Made by a program: the position numbers and the translations under genes. This document shows positions 8,039 to 16,118 of a DNA stretch of 22,490 nt, piece after piece (the first letter of the stretch is position 1; each line of letters begins with the position of its first letter). A model generated the notes under the pieces. The model was not told the DNA's origin, searched no databases, and was given only the letters and a program-made list of their open reading frames with translations. Origin of the DNA: JAPXSY01 sp034003585 (GTDB taxonomy: Bacteria; Verrucomicrobiota; Kiritimatiellia; RFP12; UBA1067); assembly GCA_034003585.1 (NCBI GenBank), contig JAVEYH010000057.1, positions 1 to 22,490 on the forward strand, written 5' to 3'.

Positions 8039-8061
8039 GGTGGCCGCGCGGATTCCCGTTA

Positions 8062-8070
8062 TGGTAAGAT
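8062..8070 (+). promoter_or_regulatory. Candidate extended -10 promoter for the XylR-like gene
   Basis: TGGTAAGAT fits the extended -10 pattern TGnTAnnAT. It ends 7 nt before the ATG at 8078, which has no recognisable ribosome-binding site. Initiation at or beside the ATG would give a leaderless transcript. No good -35 box is seen. Confidence 0.35.
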
Positions 8071-8077
8071 TGCGCAT

Positions 8078-9280
8078 ATGAAAGGGAATATCGCGCAAAG
8101 GCGGCAGCGGGATTTCCATGTCGCCCTGCTGATCGAGACCTCGCACGAATTCGGCCGCGACGTGCTGCGGGGCATCCGCGACTATGAGAAGACGCTGGCC
8201 CGGCACTGGGCGTTTTATCTCCAGCCGGACGGGATGCGCCAAGACGTGCCGCATATGCGCGCCTGGCCGTGCACGGGGGTGATCGCGCGGGGGTTCAACC
8301 CCGGCATGACCGGCCAACTGGTGAAGAGCGGGTTGCCGCTGGTGCTGTTGGACCCCCAAACGAAACGCCCGGGCCGCAATCCCGCCCTCACGCGCATCCC
8401 GTACATCACCACCGACACGGACGCGATCGTCCGGATGGCCTTTGACCACCTGCGCTCGTGCGGGTGCCGGTCCTTCGCCTTTGTCCACAGTTTCGACGAG
8501 ACGGTCTGGTCCGCCGAACGCGGGCAGGCCTTCGCCACGCTTGCGGCCGCGCACGGGTTTTCGTGCGCCGTGTACGGAACCCGGCCGCAGACGGAGACCT
8601 GGGGGCAGGATCTCCGGAGTCTGGGGGCGTGGTTAAAACGGTTGCCGCGCGGACTCGGGGTTTTCGCGGCCATGGATCAGCGCGGACGGCATGTGATTGA
8701 GGCCTGCCGCGAGGCGGGGCTATGCGTTCCGGATGACATCGTGGTGCTGGGGGTGGACAACGATTCGCTGCTCTGTGAATTATGCGAGCCGTCCTTGAGC
8801 AGTATCGCCATCGACGCGCACCGCGCCGGATTCGAGGCCGCCCGCACGCTCCACGCGCGGATGCGGGGTGAGCCGGTTCCGCCGGGCACACGCATCGTGG
8901 TGAAGCCGACGCACGTGTCGCGGCGCCAATCGACCGCCCCGGGGTTCGACCGGGACCCGCTGGTCGCCGGCGCCCGCCGCTACCTCTTCGATCATTTCGC
9001 CGACCGCGCCGTGCAGATCGCGGACATCGCGCGGCACTGCGGCGTGTCGCGCAGGCTGTTGGAGACGCGTTTCGCTCAGGCGATGGGCCGGACCCTGCTT
9101 CAGGAATTGACCGGCCTGCGGATGGAGCACGCGCGGACCCTGCTGCTTGACTCGACCGAATCGGTCACCGCCGTCGCAACGGCAAGCGGGTTCACGGACC
9201 CGAACTACTTCACCAAGGCTTTCCGCAAACACCACGGCACGGCGCCGCTCGCCTACCGCAACCGGGCACGGGCTGTCTGA
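8078..9280 (+). CDS. XylR-like transcriptional regulator (periplasmic-binding fold + AraC HTH)
   Basis: A 400-residue cytoplasmic regulator. Residues about 12-290 form a LacI/XylR-type sugar-sensing domain (VALLIETSHEFGRDVLRGI near the N-terminus; DDIVVLGVDNDSLLCELCEPSLSSI motif region before the linker). Residues about 295-398 are an AraC-type DNA-binding domain with two helix-turn-helix units: IADIARHCGVSRRLLETRF and the second-helix signature GFTDPNYFTKAFRKHHG. The order sensor then AraC, with no N-terminal HTH, is that of E. coli XylR. It is divergent from the ThuA-domain gene across a 74-nt gap, so control of that operon by a sugar is the natural inference. The ligand is unknown. There is no ribosome-binding site at the ATG. 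It ends 96 nt from the convergent AMP-binding gene; no clear terminator is visible between them. Confidence 0.93.
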   Translation: MKGNIAQRRQRDFHVALLIETSHEFGRDVLRGIRDYEKTLARHWAFYLQPDGMRQDVPHMRAWPCTGVIARGFNPGMTGQLVKSGLPLVLLDPQTKRPGRNPALTRIPYITTDTDAIVRMAFDHLRSCGCRSFAFVHSFDETVWSAERGQAFATLAAAHGFSCAVYGTRPQTETWGQDLRSLGAWLKRLPRGLGVFAAMDQRGRHVIEACREAGLCVPDDIVVLGVDNDSLLCELCEPSLSSIAIDAHRAGFEAARTLHARMRGEPVPPGTRIVVKPTHVSRRQSTAPGFDRDPLVAGARRYLFDHFADRAVQIADIARHCGVSRRLLETRFAQAMGRTLLQELTGLRMEHARTLLLDSTESVTAVATASGFTDPNYFTKAFRKHHGTAPLAYRNRARAV

Positions 9281-9376
9281 GAAGGGGAAACCCGGTTCGC
9301 GAAGGAGACGCCGGGCACGGGAACGGGGGTCCGCCAGGCCGACCGGCGAGCGCAAACCGTGTGCCGGTCCCGACAC

Positions 9377-11119
9377 CTAGGCGTCGGGCCAGAGCCGCGC
9401 GGCGGTCTCGCGCAGCTTGTACTTCTGAATCTTCTGGCTCGCGGTCATGGGGTAGGCGTCCACGAACGCGATGTGCCTGGGGATTTTGAACCAGGCGATC
9501 TTGTTGCGGCAGAAATCCGCCACATCCTGCCCGGTGATTTCGGCGCCGGGCATGCGGATGACGAACGCGACGGGCTGTTCGCCGTACTTTTTGCTGGGCA
9601 CCCCCACCACCTGCACGTCCTGCACGCCCGGCATGTGACCGATGAAGTCCTCGACCTCTTTGGGCGAGATGTTCTCGCCGCCGCGGATGATCAGGTCTTT
9701 CAACCGTCCGGTGATGTAGTAGTAGCCCTGCTCGTCCATGCGGCCGATGTCGCCGGAGTGCGCCCACCCATTGGCATCGATGCACAGGGCGGTCATCTCC
9801 GGCTCTTTATAGTAGCCGGCCATCACATTGTAACCGCGGCAGCAGATCTCCCCCGGCTCGTTGATGGCGCAGATCTGTCCCGTTTCCGGATGGATGATCG
9901 CCACCTCGATGCCCGGCAGCGCCTGGCCGATGGAGGTACACTTGCGTTCGATGCTCGTCTCGAAGTAGCGGGTCTGCGTCATGACCGGGCCGGTTTCGGT
10001 CAGGCCGTACGGGATGGAGACCTCGCGCATGTTCATCTGGTCCACGCACTGCTGCATGCGTTTGACCGGGCAGGTGGTGCCGGACATCAGGCCGGTCCGC
10101 AGCGTGGAGAAGTCAAACTTGCCGAAGAGCGGGTGGTCCAGCATCGCGATGTACATGGTGGGCACGCCGTAGACCGCCGTGCAGCGCTCTTTTTCAACCG
10201 ACATCATGACGTGGACAGCGTCGTATTTCTCGACCAGCACCATGGTGGCGCCGTGGTTGACGCAGGCCATCACGCCCAGCACGCAGCCGAAACAGTGGAA
10301 GAGCGGCACCGGGATGCAGACGCGGTCCGCGGCCGAGAGATTCTGGCACGCGCCGATCCAGAACCCGTCGTTCGCGATGTTGGCGTGGGAGAGCTGCACG
10401 CCCTTCGGGAAACCGGTCGTGCCCGAGGTGTACTGCATGTTCACGATATCGTGGCAGGTCAATTCGCGCTGACGCGCCTCATACCCGGCACGCGGAGTCT
10501 GCGCCGCCAGCGCGAAAAGCTCGTTGACCGAGTACATGCCGCGGTGTTTTTCGGGGCCGAGGAAGAAAACGCGTTTCAGGCACGGATACGCCGCGGAGCG
10601 GAGCCGGCCCCGCGGCTGTTCCCGGAGTTCGGGGATCAGCCCGTAGAGCGTCTGCACGTAGTCCGTGTCGCGGAAGCCGTTGATCAGGAAGAGATTCTCG
10701 GTGTCCGACTGTTTGAGCGCGAAATCGATCTCCGCCGATTTGTAGTTCGTATTGAGCGGCAGCAGGATGGCGCCGATCTTCGCGGCCGCGAACATCAGCG
10801 GGATCCAATGGGGCACGTTGGTGGCCCAGAGCGCGATCTTCTCCCCGCGCCGGACCCCCAAGGCCATCAAGCCGCACGCCAGGCGGTCGACCTCTTCGCC
10901 GAACTCATACCAGGTGAGGCGGAAATCGCGGTCGGCGTAGACCAGGGCGTCCTGCGGGCCGCAGCGCGCGATGGTCTGGTCCAGCAGCTCCCCGAGCGTG
11001 TAATCCCGCGTCACGGGGAGGTTATTCCACGGCAAGGCGGTGGAGACCGACTGCGTGAAGGGCGGACGGGCGGGTGCGGTCCCGTACGGGTCCGTCAGCT
11101 TGAACAGTGTTGGTTCCAT
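9377..11119 (-). CDS. AMP-binding acyl-CoA synthetase (fatty-acid-CoA ligase-like)
   Basis: This 580-residue member of the ANL superfamily should activate a carboxylic acid as acyl-AMP and then transfer it to CoA. Core motifs are intact: the P-loop YTSGTTGFPKGV (230-241), YGLTETGP (371-378), GWAHSGDIG (451-459), the hinge GRLKDLIIRGGENISPKEVE (471-490) and the C-terminal catalytic lysine, probably Lys563. That lysine sits in TASQKIQK, where most relatives have SGKIQK or TGKIQK; the Gly to Gln change is unusual but the Lys is kept. No signal peptide is seen, so it is cytoplasmic. It is the last gene of the five-gene operon, 17 nt after the XRE-cupin regulator. Chain length preference cannot be told from sequence; medium- or long-chain acids are the usual substrates of similar proteins. 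Confidence 0.93.
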   Translation of the reverse strand: MEPTLFKLTDPYGTAPARPPFTQSVSTALPWNNLPVTRDYTLGELLDQTIARCGPQDALVYADRDFRLTWYEFGEEVDRLACGLMALGVRRGEKIALWATNVPHWIPLMFAAAKIGAILLPLNTNYKSAEIDFALKQSDTENLFLINGFRDTDYVQTLYGLIPELREQPRGRLRSAAYPCLKRVFFLGPEKHRGMYSVNELFALAAQTPRAGYEARQRELTCHDIVNMQYTSGTTGFPKGVQLSHANIANDGFWIGACQNLSAADRVCIPVPLFHCFGCVLGVMACVNHGATMVLVEKYDAVHVMMSVEKERCTAVYGVPTMYIAMLDHPLFGKFDFSTLRTGLMSGTTCPVKRMQQCVDQMNMREVSIPYGLTETGPVMTQTRYFETSIERKCTSIGQALPGIEVAIIHPETGQICAINEPGEICCRGYNVMAGYYKEPEMTALCIDANGWAHSGDIGRMDEQGYYYITGRLKDLIIRGGENISPKEVEDFIGHMPGVQDVQVVGVPSKKYGEQPVAFVIRMPGAEITGQDVADFCRNKIAWFKIPRHIAFVDAYPMTASQKIQKYKLRETAARLWPDA

Positions 11120-11136
11120 GGTGAAGGCCCCGCGCG

Positions 11137-11700
11137 CTAGAACGGCATGAAAACGACCGCGTGGATCGTGGCCGGACGGCCGTTCGCGGCACAGACCCGG
11201 TGCGGCACCACCGAGTTGTAATAGGCCGAGTCGCCGGGCTGGAGCACGCGCGTCTCGTTGCCGTGGACCAACTCGACCTCCCCCTCCATCACGATGATCA
11301 GCTCCTCGCCTTCATGCGAGGAAAGCTGCGCCTCCGCGCCGCCCTCGATCTCGATGTAAAACGGCTCCATGTGCCGGTCGGTCTTGCCGCGCCCCAGCGG
11401 GTAGTAGCGGAATCCGCCTGTCGCGCCCGCCTTGTGCGAGACCGTCTCGCCGACACGTTCGCCGGCGCGCACGATCACGGGGTCGGCGCGGTACTGGTCG
11501 TCCATGAAGGTTCCGAGACGCTGGCCCAGCGCCCGCGAGAGTTTGACCAGCACGCCCAGCGCGGGATAGACCTCACCCGCCTCGACGGCCGCGATCACCG
11601 GTACGCCGACCCCGGACTTTTCCGCCAGGGCCTCCACCGTCATGTCCAAACGCTCGCGGTAAGTCCGCACGCGTTCCGCCACCTTGCACCCGTCAGCCAT
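11137..11700 (-). CDS. XRE-family regulator with C-terminal cupin domain
   Basis: A 187-residue protein with an N-terminal XRE helix-turn-helix (about 7-62; segment MTVEALAEKSGVGVPVIAAVE) and a C-terminal cupin_2 domain (about 105-185; HEGEELIIVMEGEVEL and LQPGDSAYYNSVVPHRV). The cupin is presumed to sense a small ligand. The start has AGGGGGA at 8 nt spacing. It is 12 nt after the symporter stop and 17 nt before the AMP-binding gene, so it is embedded in the operon and may regulate it or the acyl-CoA ligase. XRE-cupin genes next to AMP-binding genes are a recurrent pairing, as far as I recall; joining to sugar-transport genes is less usual. Confidence 0.93.
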   Translation of the reverse strand: MADGCKVAERVRTYRERLDMTVEALAEKSGVGVPVIAAVEAGEVYPALGVLVKLSRALGQRLGTFMDDQYRADPVIVRAGERVGETVSHKAGATGGFRYYPLGRGKTDRHMEPFYIEIEGGAEAQLSSHEGEELIIVMEGEVELVHGNETRVLQPGDSAYYNSVVPHRVCAANGRPATIHAVVFMPF

Positions 11701-11712
11701 GTCCGGTTCCCC

Positions 11713-13548
11713 CTAGCGGAAAATGAGATACAGGATCGCCGTTGCGACCACCACCGCGATACCGCCCCACTTCGCCCCCTTCGAGCTGTCCAGATTCAGA
11801 TGCGTGTTGGCGTGGAAGACCACCGGCTTGGGCAACCGGGCGACAAACCCCATCACCGTCATGACCGCCAGCACGATCACCATGCAGAGCGCCATACGGT
11901 TGAGGAAGTCAAGCTGCGGCAGGTAGCGTTTGAAGAGGAAATACAGAACCGGGTTCAACAGCAGCCCCGTCACACCGGTCATGCCGGCCGCCGTGCGGTT
12001 GAGCAATCCGAAGAGAAAGACCGCCAGCACGCCGGGCGAGACGTACCCCTGAAACTCCTGGATGTAGGTGAAGATCCCACCGAACTTGGGATCATCCAAC
12101 AGCGGCGCCACCCCGCAGCCGATTACGACGAACACCCCCACGCAAACCCGTCCGACACCCACCAGCTGTTTCTGCGTGGCTTTCCTGTTGATGTACGAAT
12201 GGTAGATATCGATCGAAAAGATGGTGGAAGCCGCATTCAGCACGGCTGCCAAGGAAGAGACGATCGCGCCGAGCAGCGACGCGACAATGAAGCCGAAGAG
12301 CCCCGGTTTGCCCATGCACAGCTTGGCGATCAGGAGCCCCAGCGCCGTATCGCTCTTGTAGGCAACCGTCGTGCTCTTCCGCGCGGCGGACGCCTTAGCG
12401 GCGACCTCCGCATTGTACGCCTCGACCAGCGGCATTTTGGCCGCGTTCCCGGCCCGCCACGCCTCCGAGGGCGCGAGCACGGCAAAGCCGAGATCCTTGC
12501 TGACGCCCGCCTCGCGCGCGGCCACATAGTCGGTCACCGCGCTGTCGGCCATCTCCTTGTCGTACAGGTTAAAGGCGATGATGCCGGGGAAGACGATGAT
12601 GAAGGGGATCAGCAGCTTCAGCGCGGCCGCGAACACAATGCCCTTCTGCCCTTCGGCCAGCGAGGCGGACCCGAGCGTCCGCTGCGTGATGTACTGATTC
12701 AGCCCCCAGTAATAAATGTTGGGTATCCACAGTCCCAGGCAGAGCGCGGTCCACGGGATAATGGTGTCAGTCTTGGGCAGGAACATGTGGAGCTTGTCGG
12801 CATTGAGCGCGAAAAAGCGCTGGAACGCGCCCATCTCCGAAGTCAGCACCGGTGCGGCAGCGTCCGCCGCGGTGGCCGCGCCGACGCCATGCGTCAGCGT
12901 GGCGATCTCCGCGCCGCCCAGCGCCCGGAACGCGAAGTAGGAGATCAGCGCGCCGCCGAAGATCAGCGCCGTGCCCTGAATCAGGTCGGCCCAGGCGCAG
13001 GCCTTGAGTCCGCCCGCCGCCACATATCCGGCCGCCAGCAACCCCATGATCCAGCAACAGGTCACCAGGCTGATCCGGACCCCCGCGTGCGCCAGCAGAT
13101 CGCGCATCGGCAGCGCGCCGGCATAGATCACGCCGCAGAGCGAGACGCCGACCAGAATGACCATCATGAACAGGGCCATGATCGAACGCGCGTGCCGGTT
13201 ATAGCGGTGTTCGAGAAAACCGGGGATCGTGTAGATCCCGGTCTTCAAAAAATAGGGCAGAAACGCGAAGGCCACGAACACGAGGGTCACCGCAGCCATC
13301 CACTCATAACTGGCGATCGCGATCCCGAGATAGGAGGCGGCCTGCCCCGACATGCCGACGAACTGTTCGGCCGAGATGTTGGCCGCGATCAGCGAGACGC
13401 CGATCAGCCACCAGCTCAGCCCCCGGCCAGCCAGAAAATAATCGGCGGCCCCGCCCTCCTCACTGTGCGCGCTTTTGCTTTTCCAGAGGCCGATTCCGAT
13501 CACCGCCCCGATGAAACCGAAAAACACCACCAAATCCGCGATACCCAT
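11713..13548 (-). CDS. Sodium:solute symporter (SSS/SGLT family)
   Basis: A 611-residue inner-membrane protein with roughly 14 hydrophobic segments and a final one at the extreme C-terminus (GIAVVVATAILYLIF). Family signatures include AGRGLSWWLIGVSLIAANIS with AEQFVGMSG near the second segment, WGLNQYITQRTLGSASLAEGQKG in the middle, and SSLAAVLNAASTIFSIDIY, the sodium-site helix region. The overall pattern is closest to sugar transporters such as vSGLT. An insert rich in Ala and charged residues (about 330-400) forms a large loop. AGGGAG lies about 6 nt upstream of the ATG. It is 15 nt after the aldose epimerase gene, so sugar uptake is the best guess, though SSS members also carry other solutes. 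Confidence 0.93.
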   Translation of the reverse strand: MGIADLVVFFGFIGAVIGIGLWKSKSAHSEEGGAADYFLAGRGLSWWLIGVSLIAANISAEQFVGMSGQAASYLGIAIASYEWMAAVTLVFVAFAFLPYFLKTGIYTIPGFLEHRYNRHARSIMALFMMVILVGVSLCGVIYAGALPMRDLLAHAGVRISLVTCCWIMGLLAAGYVAAGGLKACAWADLIQGTALIFGGALISYFAFRALGGAEIATLTHGVGAATAADAAAPVLTSEMGAFQRFFALNADKLHMFLPKTDTIIPWTALCLGLWIPNIYYWGLNQYITQRTLGSASLAEGQKGIVFAAALKLLIPFIIVFPGIIAFNLYDKEMADSAVTDYVAAREAGVSKDLGFAVLAPSEAWRAGNAAKMPLVEAYNAEVAAKASAARKSTTVAYKSDTALGLLIAKLCMGKPGLFGFIVASLLGAIVSSLAAVLNAASTIFSIDIYHSYINRKATQKQLVGVGRVCVGVFVVIGCGVAPLLDDPKFGGIFTYIQEFQGYVSPGVLAVFLFGLLNRTAAGMTGVTGLLLNPVLYFLFKRYLPQLDFLNRMALCMVIVLAVMTVMGFVARLPKPVVFHANTHLNLDSSKGAKWGGIAVVVATAILYLIFR

Positions 13549-13563
13549 GTGTTCTCCCTTTGT

Positions 13564-14745
13564 TTATTTCACACTGAAACGGTACTCGGTCACTGACTTG
13601 TACACTGCGCCGGGGCGGAGGATCGTGGACGGGAACGCGGCCTGGTTCGGCGAATCGGGCGCGTGCTGCGTCTCGAGTGCGAGTGCGCCGCGATGCGTCA
13701 GATTCCGCCCGCGTTTGCCGGGAATCGTGTCGGAGAGGAAGTTGCCCGAATAGAACTGGATCGCGGGCTCGGTGGTCCAGACCTCCATGTGGCGTCCGGT
13801 ACTCTTCTCATACAGCGCGGCAGCCGGCGCGAGCTTGCCGCCCGGATTGTTCAGCATCCAGTTGTGGTCATACCCGCCGCCGAAACGGAGCTGCTCATGG
13901 TCGGCCCCGATGCGGGCGCCGATCACCCAAGGCACCCTGAAATCGAACGGCGTGCCTTGAACCGGGACGATCTCCCCGGTCGGGATGAGCCCTTTGTTCA
14001 CCGGCGTCATGCGGTCGGCGAAAAGCGTCAGCTCGTGATCGAGGATTGTGCCCTCGGCCTCCCCCTTGAGATTGAAATAGACGTGCTGGGTCAGGTTCAA
14101 GGGCGTGGCTTTGTCGGTCACCGCCTCGTACTCGATGCGCCACACATTCTCCGGCGTCAGCCAATAGCTGACCGTGACATCCACTTTCCCCGGATATCCC
14201 TGATCCCCATCCGGACTGGTCATCCACAACCGCACGCCGACATTCAGGCCTTCGGAAAGCGGCTCGCTGTGCCAGACGTACGCGTCGAACCCCCGGTCGC
14301 CGCCGTGCAGCGAACACGGGATGCCGCCCGGCTCATTGTTGAGCGGCAGCGTGTGCTTCACGCCGTCAAGCGTGAAGGTTCCGTGGGCGATGCGGTTGCC
14401 GTAGCGGCCGATGATCGTCCCGAAATACCCGCCATACTTCTTATAGCTCGCGACATCCTGAAAGCCCAGCGTGATGTCGGTCAGCGCGCCCGTACGGTCA
14501 GGCGTGAACAGGCGCGTGACCCTGCCGCCGTAATCGAGCACCTCCATCACCGCGCCGCCCGCGCCGGTCAGCGTATACTGCTGGACAAGTTGACCGTCGT
14601 CCGTTTTCCCGAACGGCTTGACCACCACCGAAGGTTCGTTTCTTTGATTCATCCCTACGCACGCCTCCCTGTCCGAAACGCAACCGGTCACGGCGATGGC
14701 CGCGGCGCACGCCGCCGCCCACACCCCGCGCACTCCCGTTCTCAT
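13564..14745 (-). CDS. galM: Lipoprotein aldose 1-epimerase (mutarotase)
   Basis: This 393-residue protein interconverts alpha and beta anomers of free aldoses. Active-site residues of the GalM family are present: His147 in SLHGGDRGFD, His221 in NLTQHVYFNL, Asp293 in GYDHNW and the catalytic base Glu358 in ALETQHAPDSPNQ. The N-terminus is a lipoprotein signal with lipobox VTGC (Cys22), so the enzyme should be anchored outside the cytoplasm, unlike the cytosolic E. coli GalM. GGAGGAGG sits about 6 nt before the ATG at 14745. An in-frame ATG at codon 32 would give a cytosolic form but has no well-spaced ribosome-binding site. It is 12 nt after the propeller gene and 15 nt before the symporter, suggesting it prepares the sugar anomer for uptake. 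Confidence 0.94.
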   Translation of the reverse strand: MRTGVRGVWAAACAAAIAVTGCVSDREACVGMNQRNEPSVVVKPFGKTDDGQLVQQYTLTGAGGAVMEVLDYGGRVTRLFTPDRTGALTDITLGFQDVASYKKYGGYFGTIIGRYGNRIAHGTFTLDGVKHTLPLNNEPGGIPCSLHGGDRGFDAYVWHSEPLSEGLNVGVRLWMTSPDGDQGYPGKVDVTVSYWLTPENVWRIEYEAVTDKATPLNLTQHVYFNLKGEAEGTILDHELTLFADRMTPVNKGLIPTGEIVPVQGTPFDFRVPWVIGARIGADHEQLRFGGGYDHNWMLNNPGGKLAPAAALYEKSTGRHMEVWTTEPAIQFYSGNFLSDTIPGKRGRNLTHRGALALETQHAPDSPNQAAFPSTILRPGAVYKSVTEYRFSVK

Positions 14746-14757
14746 GTGTTCCTCCTC

Positions 14758-15984
14758 CTACTTGGCGCCGATCGCGTAGGCGGCAAGCCCCTTGCCGCGC
14801 CGCAGGTACAGCACACCATCCGAAACCACCGGCGAGGACCAGTGCGGCCCGTTGCCGTATTCGATCTTGAACGATGACACCACTTCATGCGTGTCGGCCG
14901 TCACCCGGACCAGCATGACCGTTCCGCTGCGCTCGTCATACGTGATCATCCCGGCCGGCGTGATGCAGAACGAGGTTTTCTTCGCGCCTGCCACCTGATA
15001 CACCGCGCGGCCGTCCGCGGGGTCGAAACAGGTCAGCCGCCCGCCGCCGGAGGAGAAGATCCGTCCCTGGTAGAGCGCCACACCCTGAAAATGGTTATCG
15101 GAACTCTTGTCGGACCAGACCCGCTCCACCTTGCCGCCCGCGATGGCCAGGATCTCGGCACCGTGGCCGTAGCCGGAAGAAACGAAGACGCGGTCCTTGC
15201 CGCACAGCACGGGGGTATTGGGGTGGACCGCGTATTTGTTGCGGTGCGGGTGGCGCCACAGCGGACGCCCGGTCTCCGCGTCGACCCCGACCACATGATC
15301 CTCGAGCATGGTGACCACCTGACGCCGGCCGTTGATCGTGAGCAGGGCGGGAGAGCAGTAGGCGCTGCGCTCGCCCAGCCCCTTGCTTTGCCAAACTTTC
15401 TTTCCGCTCCGGGCGTCCAGTGCCACGACCGACGCATCCGGGCCGCCAGGCTGGCAGATCACCTTGTTGTCGTATACCAGCGGGTTGTCCGCAATCCCCC
15501 ATGTGATGTTACGCCCGCCGAACACGGCGTGGGCATCGACCTGCCACAGGATTTTCCCATCCGCCGCGGAGAGGCAGACCACGCGGCCCAGTCCGCTGAC
15601 CAAATAAATCCGGCCCGACACGAGGGTCGGCGAGGTGCGCGCGAACTCGTACGAGGCGCCCCACTCCGGACCGTACCCGACCTGCCAGAGGATCGAACCG
15701 TCCTGGGGACGGAGGGCGTAGAGATTGCCGGCGCGGTCCTGCTTTCCGCCCGTGCTGCCAGTGATATAGATCGTGCCGCCGGCCACGACCGGTTCGGAGT
15801 ACCCTTCGCCGGGCAACTCCACATGCCAGAGGCGCTGCGGGCCGTCCGCGGGCCACTCGGCCATCAGCCGCTCACCCGTGACGATCAGGTCGCGGTTGCT
15901 TCCGCGCCATTGCGTCCACTCCCCCGAACGCCCCGGACCGGCCAAGCATGCCAAAGCCAACATCACCGCAAGCTGTCGCTGCAT
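14758..15984 (-). CDS. Secreted PQQ-like beta-propeller repeat protein
   Basis: A 408-residue exported protein with a Sec-type signal (MQRQLAVMLALACLAGPG). The mature part begins near EWTQWRGSNRD, the QWRG motif that opens many PQQ-like propeller proteins of planctomycetes and verrucomicrobia. Repeats of the form LYALRPQDGSILWQV, VCLSAADGKILWQV, VALDARSGKKVWQ and VGVDAETGRPLWRH mark successive propeller blades. There is no evidence that it binds PQQ or is an enzyme; a binding or scaffold role outside the cytoplasm is possible. The start at 15984 has AAGGGG 5 nt upstream; an in-frame ATG at 16002 also has GGAGGG upstream and would add six residues. It is the first gene of the five-gene operon. 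Confidence 0.9.
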   Translation of the reverse strand: MQRQLAVMLALACLAGPGRSGEWTQWRGSNRDLIVTGERLMAEWPADGPQRLWHVELPGEGYSEPVVAGGTIYITGSTGGKQDRAGNLYALRPQDGSILWQVGYGPEWGASYEFARTSPTLVSGRIYLVSGLGRVVCLSAADGKILWQVDAHAVFGGRNITWGIADNPLVYDNKVICQPGGPDASVVALDARSGKKVWQSKGLGERSAYCSPALLTINGRRQVVTMLEDHVVGVDAETGRPLWRHPHRNKYAVHPNTPVLCGKDRVFVSSGYGHGAEILAIAGGKVERVWSDKSSDNHFQGVALYQGRIFSSGGGRLTCFDPADGRAVYQVAGAKKTSFCITPAGMITYDERSGTVMLVRVTADTHEVVSSFKIEYGNGPHWSSPVVSDGVLYLRRGKGLAAYAIGAK

Positions 15985-16040
15985 ACGCACCCCTTCCGTC
16001 ATTCCGCCGCACCCTCCGGACCCTACCCGGATTGCGCGTA

Positions 16041-16069
16041 AGTGTATTGAATCCGCCCGTCAAGTCCAA
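16041..16069 (-). promoter_or_regulatory. Promoter of the five-gene operon
   Basis: On the minus strand TTGGAC (16064-16069) and TACACT (16041-16046) are separated by exactly 17 nt. Predicted initiation near 16034 gives a leader of about 50 nt with the ribosome-binding sites before the propeller gene. Confidence 0.65.
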
Positions 16070-16083
16070 GCCGAAATTCGTTG

Positions 16084-16112
16084 TTGTCGGCCCTCCGCGG
16101 CTCGCTTACACT
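16084..16112 (+). promoter_or_regulatory. Promoter of the C25 peptidase gene, possibly leaderless
   Basis: TTGTCG (16084-16089) and TACACT (16107-16112) are separated by 17 nt. The -10 box ends 6 nt before the ATG at 16119, so initiation is predicted on or within a base or two of the start codon. No ribosome-binding site precedes the ATG, consistent with a leaderless mRNA. It is divergent from the operon promoter and uses the same -10 hexamer. Confidence 0.55.
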
Positions 16113-16118
16113 GCCGGC

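Noticed and set aside
9369..9388. Palindrome CCCGAC/GTCGGG around the AMP-binding gene stop codon as terminator
   Set aside because: The stem is only 6 bp, overlaps the stop codon and has no T-run on either strand.
9359..11140. 593-codon plus-strand frame opposite the AMP-binding gene
   Set aside because: No domain is recognisable and it is explained by codon bias of the real minus-strand gene.
11161..13596. 811-codon plus-strand open frame opposite the symporter and XRE-cupin genes
   Set aside because: Its translation is rich in Arg, His and Asp with no recognisable domain, while the opposite strand has clear family motifs. Long antisense frames are expected at this GC content.
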